A stretch of 64,000 nucleotides of DNA from Flavobacteria bacterium RIFCSPLOWO2_12_FULL_35_11 (GTDB lineage Bacteria; Bacteroidota; Bacteroidia; Flavobacteriales; Flavobacteriaceae), in assembly GCA_001800975.1 (NCBI GenBank), contig MGWK01000009.1:112049-176048 (forward strand), in the 5' to 3' direction. Under the pieces are notes generated by a model. It searched no databases. It saw only the letters and a list, made by a program, of their open reading frames with translations, and was not told where the DNA came from. Within the stretch, counting starts at the first letter, position 1; every line of letters starts with the position of its first letter. The position numbers and the translations under genes were made by a program. Shown piece by piece: positions 36,194-43,209 of this stretch.

Positions 36194-36655
36194 ATGAAAA
36201 AAGCAAATTTTTTAATCCTCACCCTTTTGGCCACCATTTTAGTTGTTTCATGCAACAATGAAAAAACCAAAAAACAAGAAATCGCGGTTCCTGTTCAAAT
36301 TGAAGAAGAAGCCCACGAAAGTGAAGGCGTATTGAAATTAAATAACGGGGATTTGTGGATGGCCAATGCCGAAACCACCGAGGGAATCGAAAAAATGACT
36401 CAGTTGATCGCCAATTTCACCGATACGGAGAATATGGAAGCCTATGCTGAACTTAAAAAAACATTGGAAACAGAATTTGGAACCATCATCTCCAAATGTA
36501 CCATGACCGGAGAATCCCACGACCAATTGCACAATTACCTTTTGCCGATGAAACCATTATTTAAAGATTTGGCGGCCGAAGATTTAGAAACTCGCAAAGC
36601 TGCTTTGGAAAAATTGACCAAACATTTGTCGGAATATTCCGCCTATTTCAAATAA
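36194..36655 (+). CDS. Small lipoprotein, unknown function
   Basis: A 153-residue lipoprotein with signal ILVVSCNNEKTKK (Cys at about 20). The mature part is helical and acidic, with a conserved-looking stretch CTMTGESHDQLHNYLLPM and DLEARK-like helices after it. Similar short proteins occur next to heavy-metal efflux genes in Flavobacteriia, which makes a role in metal or envelope stress possible. The Cys-Met-His run could bind metal. It starts 17 bases after the small membrane protein and ends 15 bases before the first ABC gene. Confidence 0.72.
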   Translation: MKKANFLILTLLATILVVSCNNEKTKKQEIAVPVQIEEEAHESEGVLKLNNGDLWMANAETTEGIEKMTQLIANFTDTENMEAYAELKKTLETEFGTIISKCTMTGESHDQLHNYLLPMKPLFKDLAAEDLETRKAALEKLTKHLSEYSAYFK

Positions 36656-36670
36656 AATAAGATTCTGAAA

Positions 36671-37573
36671 ATGAGTATTTCCGTAAAAAATATCAGCAAA
36701 TCATTCAAAAAAGTGACTGCAGTAAACGATGTTTCTTTTGAAGTAAAAGAAGGGGAATTGTTTGGATTGATTGGTCCTGATGGCGCCGGAAAAACGACCA
36801 TTTTCAGAATGTTGACCACCTTGCTTTTTGCCGATAAAGGCACAGCAACCGTTGCAGGTTTTGATGTTGTTGACGACTATAAAGAAATTAGAAATAATGT
36901 GGGCTATATGCCCGGAAAATTTTCGTTGTACCAGGATTTAACAGTGGAAGAAAATTTAGATTTCTTCGCCACCATTTTTGGAACAACCATTGAAGAAAAT
37001 TACGAATTGATTAAAGATATTTACGTTCAAATTGAACCTTTTAAAAAACGTCGGGCAGGAGCGCTTTCGGGCGGAATGAAACAAAAATTAGCCTTGAGCT
37101 GCGCGCTGATTCACAAACCTAAAGTATTGTTTTTAGATGAACCAACCACTGGCGTTGATCCGGTTTCGCGTAAAGAATTTTGGGAAATGCTGAAACGTTT
37201 GCAACAAAAAGGCATCACCATTTTGGTTTCAACGCCTTATATGGATGAAGCTGAATTGTGCGACAGAATCGCTTTAATTCAGCATGGGAAAATTTTACAA
37301 ATTGATACGCCACAAGAAATCATCAAACATTATCCGAAAAAAATATACGATGTGCGTGCCGATAATATGTACAGACTTATCGAAAGTTTAAAAAGTTTTG
37401 AGCACCATTACAGCGTGTATCCTTTTGGCGAATATGTACATTATACCGACAAGCGAGATGATTTTAATCCGCAGGAATTGCAACAATATTTAGCAGCCAA
37501 CGACCATCAAAACATCAAAATTAAAATCACAAAAACCACCATTGAAGACACTTTTATGGAATTGACAAAATAG
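36671..37573 (+). CDS. ABC-2 exporter ATPase, first of a split pair (YbhF N-half-like)
   Basis: A 300-residue nucleotide-binding subunit. Walker A is GPDGAGKTT (35-43), the signature is an intact LSGGMKQ (132-138) and Walker B is VLFLDEPTTGVD (152-163). The switch histidine expected in the STHYMDEA motif is replaced by Pro189 (STPYMDEA), so its own ATP site lacks the H-loop His. It corresponds to the N-terminal half of E. coli YbhF, which is a single fused chain there. Its gene is followed after six bases by the second ATPase. The last 75 residues form a regulatory-looking C-terminal domain. Confidence 0.92.
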   Translation: MSISVKNISKSFKKVTAVNDVSFEVKEGELFGLIGPDGAGKTTIFRMLTTLLFADKGTATVAGFDVVDDYKEIRNNVGYMPGKFSLYQDLTVEENLDFFATIFGTTIEENYELIKDIYVQIEPFKKRRAGALSGGMKQKLALSCALIHKPKVLFLDEPTTGVDPVSRKEFWEMLKRLQQKGITILVSTPYMDEAELCDRIALIQHGKILQIDTPQEIIKHYPKKIYDVRADNMYRLIESLKSFEHHYSVYPFGEYVHYTDKRDDFNPQELQQYLAANDHQNIKIKITKTTIEDTFMELTK

Positions 37574-37579
37574 ACGCAA

Positions 37580-38308
37580 ATGAAAAACAACAATGTCATA
37601 GAAGTTGAAAACCTGACCAAAAAATTTGGCGATTTTACTGCGGTAAATTCCATCACTTTTGAAGTTAAAAAAGGGGAAATATTTGGATTTTTAGGCGCAA
37701 ACGGCGCAGGAAAAACCACTGCAATGAAAATGCTGATCGGTATTTCAAAACCAACCTCTGGAAAAGCGCAAGTTGCAGGTTTTAATGTGTTTACGCAGCC
37801 CGAAGACATCAAAAAAAATATTGGTTATATGAGCCAAAAATTTGCCTTGTACGACGATTTAACAGTAAAAGAAAACATCACTTTTTTTGGCGGAATTTAC
37901 GGATTGTCAAGAGCAAAAATTAAAGAAAAACGCAGTGAATTGGTTGAAGAATTGGGTTTGGGGGACATTGTAAATGAGCTGGTGGGTTCCCTGCCTTTGG
38001 GCTGGAAACAAAAAATATCATTTTCAATAGCGTTGCTGCACAGTCCGACCATAGTTTTTTTGGATGAACCAACCGGAGGCGTTGATCCCATAACCCGACG
38101 CCAGTTTTGGGAAATGATTTATAAATCGGCCAACAGCGGCACCACCATTTTTGTGACCACACACTATATGGATGAAGCCGAATATTGCGATCGGGTTTCC
38201 ATTATGGTCGACGGAAAAATTGAAGCTTTGGATACGCCAAAAAAATTAAAGGAACACTATAAAGCTGACAATATGAATGAGGTATTTTTAAAATTAGCCA
38301 GAGGATGA
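37580..38308 (+). CDS. ABC-2 exporter ATPase, second of a split pair (YbhF C-half-like)
   Basis: A 242-residue nucleotide-binding subunit. Walker A is GANGAGKTT (39-47), Walker B is IVFLDEPTGGVD, and the switch His195 is present in TTHYMDEAEYCDRV. The ABC signature is degenerate: LPLGWKQ (138-144) in place of LSGGQ-x. This is the mirror image of the defects in the first ATPase. In a heterodimer the good signature of the first would face the complete Walker A and H-loop of the second. Its stop overlaps the start of the first permease gene by four bases. Confidence 0.93.
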   Translation: MKNNNVIEVENLTKKFGDFTAVNSITFEVKKGEIFGFLGANGAGKTTAMKMLIGISKPTSGKAQVAGFNVFTQPEDIKKNIGYMSQKFALYDDLTVKENITFFGGIYGLSRAKIKEKRSELVEELGLGDIVNELVGSLPLGWKQKISFSIALLHSPTIVFLDEPTGGVDPITRRQFWEMIYKSANSGTTIFVTTHYMDEAEYCDRVSIMVDGKIEALDTPKKLKEHYKADNMNEVFLKLARG

Positions 38309-39411
38309 AACGGTTTATTGGATTTATAAAAAAAGAATTTTACCATATTTTTAGGGACAAAAGGTCGCTGTTTATCCTGTTTGGGATGCCTGTAGCCCAA
38401 ATTTTGCTTTTTGGCTTTGCAATTACAAATGAAATTAACAATGTTGATATTGCTATTTTCGACAAATCAAACGATGCGACTACGCAGGAAATCATTCAAA
38501 AAATTTCAGCATCAAAATATTTCAGCATCAAACAAAACATCACAAACGAAGCCGAAATTGAAACTGTTTTTCAAAAAGGAAGAGTGCTTGCCGTACTTGT
38601 TTTCGAAAAAGATTTCAAGAAAAATTTAACCAAAGACAACGCGGCAAAAGTTCATGTGATTACAGACGCCACAGATCCCAATACGGCAAATTCCATCACC
38701 AATTACATCAGTGCCATTATTGGAAGTTACCAAAAAGGAATTAACAAAAACAGCACTTTGGAGTATCAAATTGAAACCAAATCGAGGATGGTTTACAATC
38801 CAGAATTAAAAAGTGTTTTTATGTTCGTTCCGGGAGTTATGACCATTATTTTAATGCTGGTATCGGCTATGATGACTTCAATTTCCATCACACGTGAAAA
38901 AGAATTGGGGACTATGGAAATTTTATTGGTTTCGCCATTAAAACCTTTTCAGGTAATCATCGGAAAAGTGATTCCTTATATATTTCTGTCCATCATTAAC
39001 GCGGTTGTTATTGTTATTTTAAGCATATTTATTTTTAAAATGCCGGTGCAGGGAAGCCTATTTTTGTTGGCTTTGGAGAGTGTTTTGTTTATCATCACTT
39101 CCTTATCGTTAGGGATTTTAATTTCGACGGTATCCGCAACGCAACAAACTGCGATGATGATTTCTTTAATGGGCCTTATGTTACCAACCATTTTATTGTC
39201 GGGTTTCATTTTTCCCATTTCAAGTATGCCGTTGCCATTGCAGATAATCAGCAATATTATTCCGGCAAAATGGTTTATCCTTATTTTAAAAGGAATAATG
39301 CTAAAAGGCGTTGGCCCCTATTTTATTTGGAAAGAAACCTTGATTTTAATTGGGATGACCCTCTTTTTTATTGCGTTGAGCGTTAAGAAATATAAAATTA
39401 GGTTGGAATAG
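38305..39411 (+). CDS. ABC-2 exporter permease (YbhS-like)
   Basis: A 368-residue ABC-2 permease. An N-terminal helix (SLFILFGMPVAQILLFGFAI) is followed by a periplasmic domain of about 140 residues and then five C-terminal helices. REKELGTMEILLVSPLKPFQVIIGKVIPY is the family's coupling-helix motif, and LLSGFIFPISSMPLPLQIISNIIPAKWF the typical late motif. It overlaps the second ATPase gene by four bases. It should form a heterodimer with the permease at 39552-40673. Confidence 0.92.
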   Translation: MKRFIGFIKKEFYHIFRDKRSLFILFGMPVAQILLFGFAITNEINNVDIAIFDKSNDATTQEIIQKISASKYFSIKQNITNEAEIETVFQKGRVLAVLVFEKDFKKNLTKDNAAKVHVITDATDPNTANSITNYISAIIGSYQKGINKNSTLEYQIETKSRMVYNPELKSVFMFVPGVMTIILMLVSAMMTSISITREKELGTMEILLVSPLKPFQVIIGKVIPYIFLSIINAVVIVILSIFIFKMPVQGSLFLLALESVLFIITSLSLGILISTVSATQQTAMMISLMGLMLPTILLSGFIFPISSMPLPLQIISNIIPAKWFILILKGIMLKGVGPYFIWKETLILIGMTLFFIALSVKKYKIRLE

Positions 39412-39412
39412 G

Positions 39413-39544
39413 CCCCCTAACCCCCGAAGGGGGAATTTTAAAAGGAAAAACTGAAATGGTGGTAAAAATGAGAAGAAGAATATTCAAAATATAATAATTT
39501 TAACATAACAAACTCCCTTTCCTTAGGAAAGGGCTGGGGATAGG
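39413..39544. repeat. MITE-like repeat with hairpin ends between the two permease genes
   Basis: The spacer begins with CCCCCTAACCCCCGAAGGGG and ends with TTTCCTTAGGAAAGGGCTGG plus GGATAGG. The left end contains the hairpin CCCCCGAAGGGGG and the right end CCCTTTCCTTAGGAAAGGG. The right end read in reverse complement (CCTATCCCC...) resembles the left end (CCCTAACCCC), so the 132 bases look like a short element with inverted ends. Similar GC-rich tracts are dispersed in Bacteroidota genomes. It sits inside the exporter operon, where every other gap is short. Confidence 0.5.
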
Positions 39545-39551
39545 AAAAAAA

Positions 39552-40673
39552 ATGAAAACAATTCTATATATCGTCCAAAAGGAATTCAGGCAAATTTTTA
39601 GAAATAAAGGTATGCTTCCCATTATTTTTGTGTTGCCAATTTTACAATTGGTGATTTTGTCCAATGCCGCAACATTTGAAATCAAAAACATAAAATTCTC
39701 TTATGTGGATCACGACAAAACCTCGTTTTCAAGAGCATTGATCGAGAAGTTTGACGCATCCACTTACTTTAATGTTGTTGCTGAATTTCCTTCAAAAAAA
39801 GAAGCGAATGCAGCAATGGCTAAAGGCAAGGTTGATGTTATTTTAGAGATTCCGCGCTATTTTGAACGCGATTTATTGAAACAAAAAAATACAGATATTT
39901 CGGTCGCCATCAATGCCATTGACGGTGCTGCCGCAGGTGTGGAAAATGTGTACATCAACCAAATTGTGCAGGATTTTAACAAAAAATCCAAAGTTGCCTT
40001 GTCTTCTCCCACAGATATGGTAAATGCGCCAAAGGATATTGTGACAATTCCTTCATTTTGGTACAATAAAACCTTAAATTATAAAACATTTATGGTTCCG
40101 GGAATTTTGGTTTTGCTTGTTACCATGATTACGTTGTTTTTATCGGGAATGAATATTGTTCGCGAAAAAGAGATTGGCACATTGGAACAAATGAATGTGA
40201 CGCCCATAAAAAAATACCAATTTATCATTGGCAAATTATTTCCTTTTTGGATATTGGGATTTGTTTTGCTAACCGTCGGATTAACCATTGCAAAAGTTAT
40301 TTTTGATGTCCCAATAATCGGAAGCCTTGGGCTCATCTATTTTTACACGGCATTTTATCTTTTGGTGGTTCTGGGAATGGGATTGTTTATTTCCAATTTT
40401 ACCGACACCCAGCAACAGGCGATGTTTATTTCCTGGTTTTTTGTGGTTATTTTTATATTGATGAGCGGACTTTTTACACCCATTGAAAGTATGCCGATGT
40501 GGGCGCAATATGTAACAGAGTTCAATCCGGTGAAATATTTTGTGCAAGTAACCCGAATGGTGATGCTAAAAGGCGCCCATTTTAATGATATTTTGCCTCA
40601 ACTGACCAAAACCATAATTTATGCCATTATTATGAATGGCCTGGCGGTTTGGAGTTACCAAAAAACGACTTAA
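39552..40673 (+). CDS. ABC-2 exporter permease (YbhR-like)
   Basis: A 373-residue ABC-2 permease, paralogous to its neighbour. One N-terminal helix (MLPIIFVLPILQLVILS), a periplasmic domain of about 140 residues, and a C-terminal five-helix bundle containing REKEIGTLEQMNVTPIKKYQFIIGKLFPF and GLFTPIESMPMWAQYVTEFNPVKYF are visible. It completes the set of two ATPases, two permeases, adaptor, outer-membrane channel and repressor. A 140-base repeat-bearing spacer separates it from the other permease, which could affect relative expression. Confidence 0.92.
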   Translation: MKTILYIVQKEFRQIFRNKGMLPIIFVLPILQLVILSNAATFEIKNIKFSYVDHDKTSFSRALIEKFDASTYFNVVAEFPSKKEANAAMAKGKVDVILEIPRYFERDLLKQKNTDISVAINAIDGAAAGVENVYINQIVQDFNKKSKVALSSPTDMVNAPKDIVTIPSFWYNKTLNYKTFMVPGILVLLVTMITLFLSGMNIVREKEIGTLEQMNVTPIKKYQFIIGKLFPFWILGFVLLTVGLTIAKVIFDVPIIGSLGLIYFYTAFYLLVVLGMGLFISNFTDTQQQAMFISWFFVVIFILMSGLFTPIESMPMWAQYVTEFNPVKYFVQVTRMVMLKGAHFNDILPQLTKTIIYAIIMNGLAVWSYQKTT

Positions 40674-40834
40674 ATTTAAATACTAAAGAAAAATATGTAC
40701 TGTCTAAAGACGAATCTTTGATTTGTTTGGCATAGGCACAAAAGAAGGCAATAATATTTTTATAGTGGTTTGAGCAAATTTTATAAGCATTCTCTGCTAT
40801 TTGTTTGCCTATTAATGAATTAAAAAATAAAAAA

Positions 40835-41287
40835 ATGATTAAAAAAACAGCCCTGTTATTACTGACTTTTACAATGCTTTCCTTAAGTAAATCAACTCCT
40901 GAAGAAACGTACTCCTTAACGGTAAAATCAGTAGGATTCAGGAATTCTGAAGGAGAGATCCTATTTGCATTATACAATAAAGATGGTTCCATTCCGGATG
41001 AAAAATACAAGAATTATTTTAAAAAGGGTATTTCGAAAATTGATAAAAATGGTACAGCTACTTTTACCTTTATAAATTTACCTGAAGGGAGTTACGCCGT
41101 AAATATTTTACATGATGAAAACACAAACGGGAAAATAGACAAGAAATTCCTTCTGCCAATGCCAAGTGAGGGCATCGGATTTTCAAATTATGAATCCATC
41201 GGAATGTCAAATCGCCCTAACTTTTCTAAAGCGAGTTTTTTAGTAAAATCTAATATGGAAAAAGTCGTAAAAGTAATTTATCTGTAA
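40835..41287 (+). CDS. DUF2141-domain secreted protein
   Basis: A 150-residue protein with a signal peptide (MIKKTALLLLTFTMLSLSKS) and a single beta-sandwich DUF2141 domain. Typical landmarks are SLTVKSVGFRNSEGEILFALYN, ATFTFINLPEGSYAVNILHDENTNGKID and LPMPSEGIGFSN. I start at the ATG; a TTG 30 bases upstream is possible but would hide the signal. The function of the family is unknown. Its stop codon overlaps the ATG of the OMPLA-like gene, so the two are translationally coupled and may act together at the outer membrane. Confidence 0.85.
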   Translation: MIKKTALLLLTFTMLSLSKSTPEETYSLTVKSVGFRNSEGEILFALYNKDGSIPDEKYKNYFKKGISKIDKNGTATFTFINLPEGSYAVNILHDENTNGKIDKKFLLPMPSEGIGFSNYESIGMSNRPNFSKASFLVKSNMEKVVKVIYL

Positions 41288-42186
41288 TGAAACTGGATAG
41301 CTGCCTACTGTTTTTAATTGGTTTTGTCGCTAACCTTGCGCTTGCGCAAACAAATAAGGATGCCACATCAATCCTTAATCTGGATAAAATGGCACAGATT
41401 AATCAAGGCGATAGCTATGTAACGTTTCCGTTTGATTTTGGAAATATAGAACCGCTTATGTTTGAAGCAAATGTAAGTCCAAGTTTTAAAATTCGGGAAC
41501 GCAAGGATTCCAGATTAATGGGCGTCCTTACAGGCCAAATTATTATTAGGATGTATGATGAACCTTCAAATCCCATAAGAACGCCCAGCTATATACCACA
41601 AATAACATTTTATTTTTTAACAGGAAACAAACAAGCCTCAAAGAAACTGACTTTGTTCGGTCGATTTGCGCACCATTCAAACGGCCAAGACGGAAATTTC
41701 TATAACGAAGATGGAGACATAAATTTGATGTCTGGAAATTTCGCCACTAATTTTGTTGAATTAGGCCTTATCAAATCATCTTACAGCAATCATTTAAATG
41801 CTTTCAAGTTTTTTAAAAGTTCTGTTGAAATTCATCCAAAAAGTTGGATGCTTGATGAAATGAAGGGAAAATATAGCGGATTGCGCTGGCACAACACTTT
41901 TTTAGCCTATAAACTCCCAATGGATGGTGATTTTAATAAAAGCCAAAAGTCAAATTTCTCTTTAAAGGCAGAAACTACCTTGATGTTAGATAATGTAAAT
42001 AACCAGGAAACCTTTGATTTAAAACGGTTAAATGCCAGCCTAACTTTTTACTACCATCCAAAATTTTTGGAAGACATTGGGTTGTTTGTTCAGTTTTATC
42101 ACGGTGCGGATTATTACAATATTTACTTTAATCATCAAATTGACACCATTCGTTTTGGTTTAATGACAGAAATATTAAGATTTTAA
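41287..42186 (+). CDS. OMPLA-like outer-membrane protein (phospholipase A1-like)
   Basis: A 299-residue exported protein with a signal peptide ending at LALAQT. The body looks like a beta-barrel and ends in Phe (EILRF). At 129-133 it has HHSNG, matching the H-x-S-N-G active site of outer-membrane phospholipase A (PldA, His142 and Ser144 in E. coli), in a similar position and with similar total length (299 versus 289). The catalytic Asn of PldA could correspond to Asn155 in NFATNFVELG after a longer loop. The rest is too diverged for a firm family call. It is coupled to the DUF2141 gene. Confidence 0.62.
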   Translation: MKLDSCLLFLIGFVANLALAQTNKDATSILNLDKMAQINQGDSYVTFPFDFGNIEPLMFEANVSPSFKIRERKDSRLMGVLTGQIIIRMYDEPSNPIRTPSYIPQITFYFLTGNKQASKKLTLFGRFAHHSNGQDGNFYNEDGDINLMSGNFATNFVELGLIKSSYSNHLNAFKFFKSSVEIHPKSWMLDEMKGKYSGLRWHNTFLAYKLPMDGDFNKSQKSNFSLKAETTLMLDNVNNQETFDLKRLNASLTFYYHPKFLEDIGLFVQFYHGADYYNIYFNHQIDTIRFGLMTEILRF

Positions 42187-42212
42187 ATAGAACCGACTAA
42201 ATATATTTAACC

Positions 42213-42220
42213 TAAATTTG
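42213..42220 (+). promoter_or_regulatory. -7 promoter box of the ATP-cone/nuclease gene
   Basis: TAAATTTG matches TAnnTTTG and lies 20 bases before the start codon, giving a leader of roughly a dozen bases. This suggests that the gene is transcribed on its own. Confidence 0.5.
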
Positions 42221-42240
42221 ATTCAGTAAAAATAAAAGAT

Positions 42241-43080
42241 ATGGACAATAAAGTAGTCGTTGTTAAAAAAATTTCCGGTGATTTAGAACCGTTTTCAATA
42301 CCAAAACTTTCAAAATCTCTTCAAAATAGCGGTGCTACAGGCCAGGATATTGTAAAAATTGTGGAAGCTATTCAACCTGAACTCTTCGACGGAATTTCTT
42401 CAAACTTAATTTATAGAAAAGCCTTTGGTTTATTGAAAAAATACAATCGCATATCTGCTTCAAAATACAGTTTAAAAAGAGCGATTTTCGAGTTGGGCCC
42501 AACCGGTTTTCCATTTGAACGATTGATTAGTGCGCTGCTAAAGCAAAAAGGGTATAAAACCAAAATTGGCGAAATATTAAAAGGGGAATGCATCACCCAC
42601 GAAATAGATGTTTTGGCTGAAAAAGACGGCGATGTATTTACCGTAGAATGCAAATTTCATACAGATCCTTCCGCAGTAAGCAATGTAAAAATTCCATTGT
42701 ATATCAATTCCCGATTTCTTGATGTTCAAAAAGTTTGGAACAATTCAGGAAAGACCACCCATTTAAAACAAGGGTGGCTAGCCACCAATACGCGTTTCAC
42801 CAAAGATGCTATTGACTATGCAAGGTGTGTTGACTTAACTTTGCTCAGTTGGGATTATCCCCCAAATAACGGTTTAAAAAACAATGTTGATAAATATGGT
42901 TTATATCCCATAACCACACTGACTTCTTTAACGAAAAGGGAAAAAAACCAGCTGATGGAAAAAGACATAATTTTGGTAAAAGAACTCTCTAAAGATCCGG
43001 ATTCACTGAATCATTTAGGTTTTTCGGAGAAGCAAAAAGCATTGGTTTTGGCTGAAGTGCATAAATTATGCAAATTTTGA
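42241..43080 (+). CDS. ATP-cone / PD-(D/E)xK nuclease fusion protein
   Basis: A 279-residue soluble protein with three parts. Residues 1-87 form an ATP-cone, the nucleotide-sensing domain of ribonucleotide reductases and NrdR (VVVKKISGDLEPFSIPKLSKSL, ISASKYSLKRAIFELGP). Residues 88-210 form a restriction-endonuclease/Mrr-like fold with active-site residues Asp123, Glu136 and Lys138 in HEIDVLAEKDGDVFTVECK. The C-terminus (about 225-279) is helical, with LGFSEKQKALVLAEVHKL reminiscent of a helix-hairpin-helix. No methyltransferase or specificity subunit is nearby, so it is not part of a recognisable restriction-modification system. A nucleotide-gated nuclease is inferred. Confidence 0.8.
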   Translation: MDNKVVVVKKISGDLEPFSIPKLSKSLQNSGATGQDIVKIVEAIQPELFDGISSNLIYRKAFGLLKKYNRISASKYSLKRAIFELGPTGFPFERLISALLKQKGYKTKIGEILKGECITHEIDVLAEKDGDVFTVECKFHTDPSAVSNVKIPLYINSRFLDVQKVWNNSGKTTHLKQGWLATNTRFTKDAIDYARCVDLTLLSWDYPPNNGLKNNVDKYGLYPITTLTSLTKREKNQLMEKDIILVKELSKDPDSLNHLGFSEKQKALVLAEVHKLCKF

Positions 43081-43180
43081 AAATGTATTTTAAACATCCA
43101 TTAAACCTACTATATTTTACTATTGGCAATAATATATTGAGATTTTAAATTTTAAAGCCTTCAAAATAATAGCTATTTTG

Positions 43181-43188
43181 TAATTTTG
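43181..43188 (+). promoter_or_regulatory. -7 promoter box of sufS
   Basis: TAATTTTG matches TAnnTTTG, 21 bases before the sufS start codon. A further inverted repeat, CAAAATA/TATTTTG, lies just upstream at 43162-43180. Confidence 0.6.
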
Positions 43189-43190
43189 TA

Positions 43191-43207
43191 TTTAGAATCA
43201 TTCTAAA
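43191..43207. promoter_or_regulatory. Perfect palindromic operator candidate at the sufS start
   Basis: TTTAGAATCATTCTAAA has 8-base arms around a single C, beginning two bases after the -7 box and ending two bases before the ATG. The form (about 17-bp dyad over the transcription start) suits a dimeric iron- or redox-responsive repressor of the Fur or DtxR kind, but the regulator is not identified here. Confidence 0.55.
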
Positions 43208-43209
43208 AA

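Noticed and set aside
40805..40834. TTG start for the DUF2141 protein
   Set aside because: It would place ten polar residues before an otherwise clean signal peptide that begins at the ATG.
42241..43080. Restriction-modification system
   Set aside because: Only the nuclease-like fusion is present; no methyltransferase or specificity subunit is nearby.
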